From JAICLV01 sp036380925 (lineage in GTDB: Bacteria; Actinomycetota; Actinomycetes; Acidothermales; Acidothermaceae): 5,028 bases of DNA. The stretch lies in the NCBI GenBank assembly GCA_036380925.1, contig DASVDW010000195.1, forward strand, positions 1-5,028, written 5' to 3'. Below the pieces are notes generated by a model. The model had not been told where the DNA came from, ran no database searches, and saw only the letters and a program-made list of their open reading frames with translations. Position numbers and translations under genes: made by a program. Shown one piece after another: positions 1 to 4,689 of the stretch (its first letter is position 1; the number at the start of each line of letters is the position of its first letter).

Positions 1-482
1 CCCGTGGCGGGCTTGGCCGGCTTGCCGCGCCTCGACGCCTTGCGCGGCTTGGACGGCGCGCCGTTCGCGTCGTCCGCGATCTCGTCGGCGGGCGGCGGCG
101 CGTCTTGCAGCGCGGTCAACCGGGAAACCAGCTCGGTGTAGTCGGGGTCGCCCTCGTTGCCGTTCGTTTCGATGGCGGCGAGGATCGCGCGCACGGCGTC
201 GACGAGGTCAAGCAGGCCCGTGGTGCGTTCCTGGTTGAGCGCCAGGCCGCCGTCGCGCAGCTTCGCGAGCAGTCCCTCGCCGGCGTGGGTCAGCGCCTCG
301 AGCTTGCCGAAGGCGAGGAATCCGCTGGTGCCTTTGATGGTGTGAATGGTGCGAAAGATGCTTTGCAGCAGCTCGCGAGAGTCCGGCTCCTGCTCCAAGC
401 CCACCAGGTCGCGGTCGAGCTGATCGAGGTTCTCGTAGCTTTCCACGAGAAACTCGCGCACGATCTCGTCGAACTCGTCCAT
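1..482 (-). CDS. cheA: Chemotaxis histidine kinase CheA, N-terminal Hpt part (3' end outside window)
   Basis: CheA is the cytoplasmic kinase of the chemoreceptor array. It autophosphorylates on a histidine of its N-terminal P1/Hpt domain and passes phosphate to CheY and CheB. The visible 160 residues open with MDEFDEIVREFLVESYENLD, a typical P1 first helix. The phosphoacceptor motif follows as HTIKGTSGFL, with the active His at residue 47, close to His48 of enterobacterial CheA. The Hpt helical bundle runs to about residue 126. A Pro/Lys/Arg-rich, probably disordered linker then starts (residues 128-160, APPPADE then SKPRKASRRGKPAKP) and leads to domains outside the window. The ATG at 480-482 is preceded by GGAGG six bases upstream, which fixes the start. 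It lies 93 bp downstream of the RecB-like gene on the same strand, separated by two hairpins. A CheA-CheY hybrid cannot be excluded because the C-terminus is missing. Confidence 0.88.
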   Translation of the reverse strand, partial: MDEFDEIVREFLVESYENLDQLDRDLVGLEQEPDSRELLQSIFRTIHTIKGTSGFLAFGKLEALTHAGEGLLAKLRDGGLALNQERTTGLLDLVDAVRAILAAIETNGNEGDPDYTELVSRLTALQDAPPPADEIADDANGAPSKPRKASRRGKPAKPAT

Positions 483-493
483 CTGACTCCTCC
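483..493 (-). promoter_or_regulatory. Strong ribosome binding site of cheA
   Basis: On the minus strand the bases before the cheA ATG read GGAGGAGTCAG. GGAGG lies six bases from the start codon, an almost ideal anti-16S match. It is the strongest Shine-Dalgarno sequence in the window. The other genes here have weak or no such signal. This suggests that cheA is translated from a leadered mRNA and at a higher rate than its neighbours. Confidence 0.8.
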
Positions 494-525
494 GCGCGGG
501 CACACGTCGTCCCGACACGTCTTGC

Positions 526-544
526 ATCGGCTGTTTCGGCCGAT
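526..544. repeat. 6-bp inverted repeat with 7-base loop, recB-cheA gap
   Basis: ATCGGC (526-531) and GCCGAT (539-544) are perfect inverted copies around the loop TGTTTCG. It lies just downstream of a larger hairpin and about 45 bases before the cheA start. No T-run follows on either strand. It may be the second of two tandem RNA hairpins ending or processing the upstream transcript. It may equally be an operator, or chance in GC-rich DNA. Confidence 0.4.
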
Positions 545-545
545 C

Positions 546-580
546 CCTGAGCGGCCGAGATCTGCGGATCGCCGCTCAGG
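546..580 (-). terminator. Possible terminator-like hairpin at the end of the RecB-like gene (no U-tract)
   Basis: CCTGAGCGGC (546-555) and GCCGCTCAGG (571-580) form a perfect 10-bp stem around a 15-base interior. That interior contains GATC-TGCG-GATC, which can add a 4-bp inner stem. The repeat overlaps the TGA stop of the nuclease gene (576-578), so the hairpin forms as the ribosome leaves. No U-run follows, so it is not a classical rho-independent terminator. U-less hairpins of this kind are common at actinobacterial gene ends. Its role could be termination, 3' end protection or attenuation before cheA. Confidence 0.5.
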
Positions 581-1412
581 AGGCGGCGGGCTCGTCGAGG
601 GCGGCCCACGGCTCCCGCGCGGGAGCGGCCCGCTGGCCCTCGGCGCAGTGCGCGCGATACGTGCACCAGCCGCACTGGGCGCCAGGGCGCGCAGGGAAGG
701 TGTCGGCGGTCGGGTCGACGCCCGCGGCGACGATCTCGTCGGCGACGTCCTCGGCTCGCCGGACCTGCCGCGCGAGCGACTCGTCGGTGTGCCGCCAGGT
801 CACCACCTCGCCGGTCGGCACGTGGTGCAGCTCGACCAGGTGGCACGGACGACGCAGCGTGCGGCCGGCCGCCACCGCGTACAGCGCCAGCGCGGCCGAA
901 CCCCGGGCGTCGTCGAGCGTCGGCGGGCGTCGTCCGGTCTTGTAATCGACCACGACCAGTTCGCCGTCGCGGTCGTCGAGCCGGTCGACGCGGCCCGAGA
1001 GCGCGAGCCGCCGGGTGCGCGCGCCAAGGGTGCGCTCCACTCCGACCGGCTCGCGGCGCGGATCCAGCCTGGCGGCGTACCGGCGGACCATCTCGCGGGC
1101 TCGATCACGCCAGCCCGCGGATTGCTGTTCGTCGCGGAATCCCTCGGCGAGCCAACCTGCGTCCAGCAGCTGGGCGGCGGCCTCGGCCGTGCGCGCGTTG
1201 GGCGGGAGCCGCCACCAGCCGGCGAGCGCGTTGTGCACGCTGGCGCCAAGACTGTTGTGCGCCCAGGGCGGGCCCGGGGTCGGCCGCGGCCGGTCGAGGT
1301 ACTTCATCCGGTAGTGCCGCGGGCAGTCGACCCAGGTGGTCAGCCGCGACGGCGTGCACGAGAACAGCCGTTGGGGCAGCCCCTCGAGCTCCAGCTCACC
1401 GGTCGCGGTCAT
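576..1412 (-). CDS. Small RecB-family PD-(D/E)XK nuclease with probable 4Fe-4S cysteines
   Basis: This 278-residue protein is a stand-alone nuclease module like the C-terminal domain of RecB/AddB (PDDEXK_1, Cas4-like), with no helicase part. From the N-terminus, an Arg/Cys segment SRLTTWVDCPRHYRMKYL has Cys30. Then come LGASVHNAL with His60 (motif I), a probable Glu126, GRVDRL with Asp143, and VVDYKTG with Asp156 and Lys158 of the metal-binding core. Tyr178 fills the Tyr of the Q-x3-Y motif. The C-terminal cluster CGWCTYRAHC gives Cys247, Cys250 and Cys256, which with Cys30 match the iron-sulphur clasp of AddB and Cas4. The Gln of Q-x3-Y is Ala174 here. The open frame runs 66 codons further upstream, but that part is Arg-rich and domainless; MTATGEL at 1412 is the better start. 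AAGATT sits six bases before the ATG, which could be a -10 of a leaderless mRNA. A role in DNA end processing or repair is inferred from the family; the partner is unknown. Confidence 0.85.
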   Translation of the reverse strand: MTATGELELEGLPQRLFSCTPSRLTTWVDCPRHYRMKYLDRPRPTPGPPWAHNSLGASVHNALAGWWRLPPNARTAEAAAQLLDAGWLAEGFRDEQQSAGWRDRAREMVRRYAARLDPRREPVGVERTLGARTRRLALSGRVDRLDDRDGELVVVDYKTGRRPPTLDDARGSAALALYAVAAGRTLRRPCHLVELHHVPTGEVVTWRHTDESLARQVRRAEDVADEIVAAGVDPTADTFPARPGAQCGWCTYRAHCAEGQRAAPAREPWAALDEPAAS

Positions 1413-1432
1413 GTCGTCAATCTTGGCCGCCT

Positions 1433-1452
1433 GCGCCGACGAATCTCGGCGC
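1433..1452. promoter_or_regulatory. Inverted repeat in the divergent intergenic region, possible operator
   Basis: GCGCCGA (1433-1439) and TCGGCGC (1446-1452) are a perfect 7-bp inverted repeat with the 6-base spacer CGAATC. It lies 21 bases upstream of the nuclease start and about 30 bases upstream of the possible -10 element of the divergent small ORF. It is therefore placed where a dimeric regulator could control both genes. No nearby regulator gene is visible, and GC-rich inverted repeats of this length can arise by chance. Confidence 0.35.
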
Positions 1453-1481
1453 GCGACACACGTCTGCGGATCAACGCGATC

Positions 1482-1494
1482 TACGCTGTGGACA
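1482..1494 (+). promoter_or_regulatory. Possible -10 element of a leaderless transcript for the small membrane ORF
   Basis: TACGCT (1482-1487) fits the actinobacterial -10 consensus TAnnnT. Its last T is followed by six bases (GTGGAC) and then the ATG at 1494, so transcription would start on the A of the start codon. This geometry is typical of leaderless actinobacterial genes, and no Shine-Dalgarno sequence is present. No convincing -35 hexamer is visible at 16-19 bases. Confidence 0.4.
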
Positions 1495-1601
1495 TGTGGC
1501 TGCCAATCGGGGTGGCGGTGATCGTCGTCCTGATCTTGTCGACCGTGGCGCTGATAGACCGCCGCACGAGCCACGCGACCGGACTCCGCCCGACCTGTAG
1601 C
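1494..1601 (+). CDS. Possible small single-pass membrane protein, frame damaged near its end
   Basis: From the ATG at 1494 the frame encodes MWLPIGVAVIVVLILSTVAL followed by IDRRTSHATG. This is one hydrophobic membrane helix (residues 2-21) and then a positive cytoplasmic stretch, the usual form of small actinobacterial membrane proteins of unknown function. It is the only plus-strand gene candidate and lies in the 215-bp gap between two minus-strand genes. Its frame stays open to 1901, but from about 1628 that is antisense to the SAM-binding gene and has shadow-like composition. A stop (TAG, 1598-1600) lies one frame away. A single lost base between about 1550 and 1595 would explain a protein of about 35 residues ending there. 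The end given here is that approximate point, not an in-frame stop. I do not recognise a family. It could be a real small protein, a decayed gene, or chance. Confidence 0.4.
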
Positions 1602-1627
1602 CGACGGCAAGGGTCGAGCTGGGGCGG

Positions 1628-2410
1628 TCAGTCGCGCGGCGGACGATGCCCGCGACCCATCGCCCGCGCCTCACCGCCGGCGCGCACTCGGGCGGGCGCC
1701 GCGCCGGCGGCCACCTTCGCCGCGATCGCCTCGACCGGCAACGGCGAATCCGACGCGAGTACGACGAGGTTGCCGTGCCGTCGTCCGCGAAAGACCGGAG
1801 GCTCGCTGATGACGGCCAGCTCGGCGAAAACCTCGGCCACCGCCGCGACGTCCGGGCCGAGCTTTCGAAACGGCGCCCCGTCGGCGACGTTCATCATGTA
1901 GGCCCCGCCGGGCCGCATGATTTCCTTTGCCAGCAAGGCGAATTCGACGGTGCGCAGATGCTCGGGAACCTTCGCGTCAAGAAACGCGTCGCGCACGACG
2001 AGATCGACGGACGACGTGGGCAGCGAGGCCAAGCCGAGCCGCGCGTCGCCCACCCGTATGCGCAGCAGGCGTGATTTCGGCAGCGGCAACTTCTCCCGCA
2101 CCAGCGCGACCAAAGCGGCGTCAATCTCGAAGACGGTCTGCCGTGACCGCGGCCGGGTGGCCGCGATGAACCGGGCCAAAGTGACGCCCGCGCCGCCGAC
2201 GTGCGCGGTGTCGATCGGCGCGCCGGGCGGCCGCAGGCAGTCGATGACGCCGCCGAACCACTGCATGTACTCGAAAACCAGGTAGGTCGGGTCGTCGAGA
2301 TCGACGTGCGAGCTTTCGACGCCGTCCAAGAAGAGGGTGAACGCGTTGCGGCGCGTGTCATCGCGCTCGATCCGCGCGGTCGCGGTGTCGACCGCGAACT
2401 CCTCGGCCAC
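1628..2410 (-). CDS. Spermidine-synthase-like SAM-binding protein of uncertain substrate
   Basis: A Rossmann-fold protein of about 260 residues, related to the spermine/spermidine synthase family as found in actinomycetes. It starts with a short beta-rich region (FTLFLDGVESSHVDLDDPTY, residues 24-43). The nucleotide-binding loop follows: HVGGAGVTLARFIAATRP (70-87), then the acidic residue Glu95 in VFEID, GDAR (121-124) for the adenine side, and VVRDAF (138-143) where synthases carry their catalytic Asp. The polyamine-binding acidic residues of true spermidine synthases are not evident, so aminopropyl transfer is doubtful. Methyl transfer or SAM binding alone are alternatives. The start is unsure: TTG at 2452 (overlapping MarC), TTG at 2434 (4 bases after the MarC stop) and GTG at 2410 are in frame. 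I chose GTG because VAEEFAVDTATARIERD aligns with my memory of family N-termini; none has a good Shine-Dalgarno. It is almost certainly co-transcribed and coupled with MarC. Confidence 0.8.
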   Translation of the reverse strand: MAEEFAVDTATARIERDDTRRNAFTLFLDGVESSHVDLDDPTYLVFEYMQWFGGVIDCLRPPGAPIDTAHVGGAGVTLARFIAATRPRSRQTVFEIDAALVALVREKLPLPKSRLLRIRVGDARLGLASLPTSSVDLVVRDAFLDAKVPEHLRTVEFALLAKEIMRPGGAYMMNVADGAPFRKLGPDVAAVAEVFAELAVISEPPVFRGRRHGNLVVLASDSPLPVEAIAAKVAAGAAPARVRAGGEARAMGRGHRPPRD

Positions 2411-2438
2411 GGCGCGCCGGGTGACGAGTGACAAGTGC

Positions 2439-3041
2439 CTAGCGCGCGTCAACGAAGGCCCGGATTCCGTCGGCGGCGAGCTGCACGGCGATCGCGGACA
2501 GCAGCAGGCCGGCGATGCGAGTGACCAGCGTGACCCCGCTGCGCCGCAGCATTCGCAAGATGACCGTGGAGAACCGCAGCGTCAGCCAAATCACAATGTG
2601 AACGGCGACAATCGCCACCGCCAGCGCGAGCCCGTCTCGAAAGTGATGCACCGACTTGGCGAACACGATGGTGGCCGCGATGGCGCCGGGACCGGCCAGC
2701 AGGGGCGTGCCGAGCGGAACCATCGACACGTTCACGTCGTCCTTGGCCGTCGGCGGGCCGTCCCAACCCATGAGCAGCTCAAGGGCGACCAGCAGCAACA
2801 GCAGCCCGCCGGCCACCTGCAACGCGGGCAGCGTGACATGCAAGTACTCCAACACCTGCTGGCCGAACAACGCGAACGCGACGATGACGACGAAGGCGGT
2901 GGCCACCGCGAGGTCGGCGCTGCGCCGGCGAGCGCGACGGCTGTGCGATCCCGTCAGCGAAAGGAAAACTGGGACCGACCCCGGCGGATCCATGATGACG
3001 AGAAGGGTGACGAAGAACTCGCCGAACAGCCTGGCGTTCAT
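2439..3041 (-). CDS. MarC-family integral membrane protein
   Basis: A 200-residue polytopic inner-membrane protein of the MarC/YchE (UPF0056) family. The usual length is about 200-220, so it is complete. Family motifs are DPPGSVPVFLSLT at residues 18-30, MVPLGTPLLAGPGAIA at 107-122, and TRIAGLLLSAIAVQLAADGI at 174-193. About six hydrophobic helices are seen, at roughly 9-28, 44-66, 72-91, 107-128, 138-157 and 173-192, with basic loops (RRARRR at 35-40, RMLRR at 163-167). Despite the name, members are not established drug exporters, and the transported substrate is unknown. Its ATG (3041-3039) overlaps the TGA of the PHP gene in ATGA, so translation is likely coupled. The open frame continues 300 codons further upstream, but that part is the out-of-frame shadow of the PHP gene. 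Confidence 0.9.
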   Translation of the reverse strand: MNARLFGEFFVTLLVIMDPPGSVPVFLSLTGSHSRRARRRSADLAVATAFVVIVAFALFGQQVLEYLHVTLPALQVAGGLLLLLVALELLMGWDGPPTAKDDVNVSMVPLGTPLLAGPGAIAATIVFAKSVHHFRDGLALAVAIVAVHIVIWLTLRFSTVILRMLRRSGVTLVTRIAGLLLSAIAVQLAADGIRAFVDAR

Positions 3042-3898
3042 CCGCGGACGACCTGCGCGCCGGTTGCCCGTGAGATGAGTTCCTCGAACACCGCGGGATC
3101 CGTGGTCTCCGCGCCGATCGGCGTTGACTTGACGAAGCCGTGGTAGTCGCTCGAGCCGGTGACGAGCAGTCGAAGTCCGGACGCAAGGTCGCGCAATCGC
3201 ACCCGAGTGGCGTGGTCGTGGTCGGGGTGGTCGATCTCGATGCCGTCGAGACCCGCGGCGGCGAACGCCTCGATCGCCGACTCGTCGACGATCTCGCCAC
3301 GCTTTGCCGCGCCCGGATGCGCGAAAACCGTCACGCCGCCAGCCGCTTTCACCAGCTCGATCGCGCGCTGCGGGGCAAGCGAGTACTTCTCGACATAGGC
3401 GCGCCCGCCGTCGCCGATCCACTCGTCGCTGAAGGCGGCAGCGACGTCGGGAACCAGCCCGACCTCGACAAGCGCCCGCGCCACATGCGGACGGCCGACC
3501 GCGGCGCCGCCCGCGATGCGACTCACCCGCTCCCAGTCGATCGGCGCCCCGAGCTCGACGAGCTTGGCGACCATCGCTTGCGCCCGCCGGGTCCGGTCGG
3601 TGCGCAGCAAAGCCATCTCGCGGGCGAGCTCGGCGTGCGCGGGGTCGAACAGATAGCCGAGCAAGTGGAGGCTGACCCCGTTGAGCAGGCAAGAGAATTC
3701 CGCCCCGCGCACCAGAGCGATCTCGCGGGTTCCCGGGTCGTCGCGCACCGCCGCCACCGCCGCCGGGTGACCGGCCACGGTGTCGTGGTCGGTCAGCGCC
3801 ACGACGTCCAGCTTGGCAACGCGCGCGTTCGCCACCAACCGCGCCGGGGAGTCGGTGCCGTCGGAGGCGTCGCTGTGCGTGTGAAGATCGATTCGCAT
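3038..3898 (-). CDS. PHP-domain metal-dependent phosphoesterase (RNase AM / YciV type)
   Basis: A 286-residue cytoplasmic protein with a complete polymerase-and-histidinol-phosphatase (PHP) domain, which uses two or three metal ions to hydrolyse phosphoesters. Metal ligands visible in order are His6 and His8 with Asp13 (IDLHTHSDASDGT), Asp37 and His38 (LTDHDT), Glu67 (GAEFSC), His78, His138 (GRPHVARAL), His194 (FAHPG), and Asp251 with His253 (GSSDYHG). The inserted helical part at residues 88-180 is typical of the YciV/TrpH branch. Characterised members cleave 3',5'-nucleoside bisphosphates such as pAp, or trim 5' ends of RNA, so a nucleotide or short-RNA substrate is likely but inferred. All expected ligands are present, so the enzyme should be active. 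No clear Shine-Dalgarno precedes the ATG. The gene heads the PHP-MarC-SAM unit, 61 bp after DUF6758. Confidence 0.92.
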   Translation of the reverse strand: MRIDLHTHSDASDGTDSPARLVANARVAKLDVVALTDHDTVAGHPAAVAAVRDDPGTREIALVRGAEFSCLLNGVSLHLLGYLFDPAHAELAREMALLRTDRTRRAQAMVAKLVELGAPIDWERVSRIAGGAAVGRPHVARALVEVGLVPDVAAAFSDEWIGDGGRAYVEKYSLAPQRAIELVKAAGGVTVFAHPGAAKRGEIVDESAIEAFAAAGLDGIEIDHPDHDHATRVRLRDLASGLRLLVTGSSDYHGFVKSTPIGAETTDPAVFEELISRATGAQVVRG

Positions 3899-3913
3899 CG
3901 CCGTCCCACGTTA
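3899..3913 (-). promoter_or_regulatory. Possible -10 element just before the PHP gene
   Basis: On the minus strand TAACGT (3913-3908) fits TAnnnT and ends nine bases before the PHP ATG. Transcription would start one to three bases before the codon, giving a nearly leaderless mRNA. No good -35 is seen. It would let the PHP-MarC-SAM unit be expressed independently of DUF6758. The 61-bp gap (3899-3959) otherwise holds nothing I can recognise, and has no strong terminator. Confidence 0.3.
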
Positions 3914-3959
3914 GCGGGCGGCAAGCACCACCACAGGCCACCTTTCGGGCCGGTGACGG

Positions 3960-4613
3960 TCAGGTCGGCGCGCGCAGCGCCGCGAGCCGGGGCATGAGCG
4001 CGCCGAACGGGACGTCGGCGGCGACCGACCGGGCGACCAGGTCGTGCAGCCCGAGGTTCTCCAGCAGCAGCACTCCCGCGGCGGCCGGCCACAGCAGCGC
4101 CCACATCCAGGCCGCCTTCGCCTCGCCGACATAGACCGCGACGTCCGGCCCGGCGTCGATGTTCCACAGCGGCGTCGGATGACCGGCCGCGTCGACCTTG
4201 GCGTGCGCCGGTCCCGCGTCGAACCCGTCTCCGGGGTCAGGGCCGGGCAGACCGGCCAACCGCGCGGCCAACCCGACGCCCGGCGTCTCGGCGACGAGCA
4301 ACAGGTCGGCCACTCCGCCAAGCGGGGCCGGCCCTGAGCACCCGACGACGGTCGCGACCGCACCACTGCGTTCGTCGCCCGCGTGCGCGACACCGGTGAC
4401 GACCCAGCCCGCTGGCAACGGCCACGGGATCCACAACGGAATGGAACCGCGGGCGGCCAACGCGCGCTCCGATTCCAGACACTCCGGGCCGGGGCGCGCC
4501 GCCGGCTGGAGCGGCGGCACCGGCCCGTGCGCGTCGCACTGCCAAGCGCTCGACCACAACCCAGGCGCGCGCAGCGCGCCGCCGCAGCGTGGGCAGCTCG
4601 GCTCCCCTTTCAC
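3960..4613 (-). CDS. DUF6758-family zinc-ribbon protein of unknown function
   Basis: A complete 217-residue soluble protein of an actinomycete-specific family (DUF6758, from memory of Streptomyces homologues that open with M-R/K-GEPSCPRCGG). The N-terminal zinc ribbon has Cys7 and Cys10 (SCPRCGG) and Cys26 and His29 (WQCDAHGPV). Next come the conserved SIPLWIPWPLPAGWVVTGVA stretch (about residues 57-76), GCSGPAPLGG, LLLVAETPGVGLAARLAGL, and HPTPLWNID (about 148-156). These alternate strands and helices with no catalytic motif I recognise. No signal peptide or membrane helix is seen. The start codon is GTG (4613-4611), set by the family N-terminus. Only weak GGAAAC precedes it, while an ECF-like promoter is placed for a leaderless mRNA. 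It lies 61 bp before the PHP gene and 76 bp after the methyltransferase. A nucleic-acid or protein-binding role is only a guess from the zinc ribbon. Confidence 0.88.
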   Translation of the reverse strand: MKGEPSCPRCGGALRAPGLWSSAWQCDAHGPVPPLQPAARPGPECLESERALAARGSIPLWIPWPLPAGWVVTGVAHAGDERSGAVATVVGCSGPAPLGGVADLLLVAETPGVGLAARLAGLPGPDPGDGFDAGPAHAKVDAAGHPTPLWNIDAGPDVAVYVGEAKAAWMWALLWPAAAGVLLLENLGLHDLVARSVAADVPFGALMPRLAALRAPT

Positions 4614-4644
4614 GTTTCCGACGGTGTCGCTTTTGCGAGGTTCC
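4614..4644 (-). promoter_or_regulatory. ECF-sigma-type promoter candidate of the DUF6758 gene
   Basis: On the minus strand GGAAC (4644-4640), a 16-base spacer and CGTC (4623-4620) match the general ECF sigma factor pattern of GGAAC and CGTC about 16 bases apart. Six bases (GGAAAC) then separate CGTC from the GTG start codon, so transcription would begin at or next to the first base of the codon. The remaining gap (4645-4689) carries TTGACG at 4650-4645 but no matching TAnnnT, so a housekeeping promoter is less supported. Confidence 0.42.
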
Positions 4645-4689
4645 CGTCAAGACCGGCACAGGCGAAAATGCGGCAACAGCCGACCGCCG

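Noticed and set aside
1413..1610. 66-codon upstream extension of the nuclease frame
   Set aside because: No domain or family-like sequence, and it would cover the whole divergent promoter region including the inverted repeat. The ATG at 1412 gives a normal family N-terminus.
105..1901. Very long plus-strand open frame of 598 codons
   Set aside because: It runs antisense to cheA, the nuclease gene and part of the SAM-binding gene, all with clear domain motifs. Its translation is Arg/Gly/Ala-rich without domains, as expected for a shadow frame in GC-rich DNA. Only the short stretch from 1494 is kept as a candidate.
2411..2452. Upstream TTG starts (2452, 2434) for the SAM-binding protein
   Set aside because: They remain possible, but neither has a properly spaced Shine-Dalgarno sequence, and the added residues do not resemble the family N-terminus. 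The GTG at 2410 is preferred with low certainty.
2337..3146. Plus-strand 269-codon frame rich in Gln, His, Asp and Arg
   Set aside because: Antisense to MarC. The composition is that of a complementary frame, and no motif is recognisable.
3042..3941. 300-codon upstream extension of the MarC frame
   Set aside because: It lies over the PHP gene in another frame and is low-complexity Arg/Gly/Ala. MarC homology begins exactly at the ATG at 3041.
3936..3956. Possible small hairpin in the DUF6758-PHP gap (CACC...GGTG with flanking wobble)
   Set aside because: The stem is short with a nine-base loop and no U-tract; similar weak stems are expected by chance at this GC content.
4645..4650. TTGACG on the minus strand as a housekeeping -35 for DUF6758
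   Set aside because: No TAnnnT lies 16-19 bases downstream; the overlapping ECF-type pair fits the start codon better.
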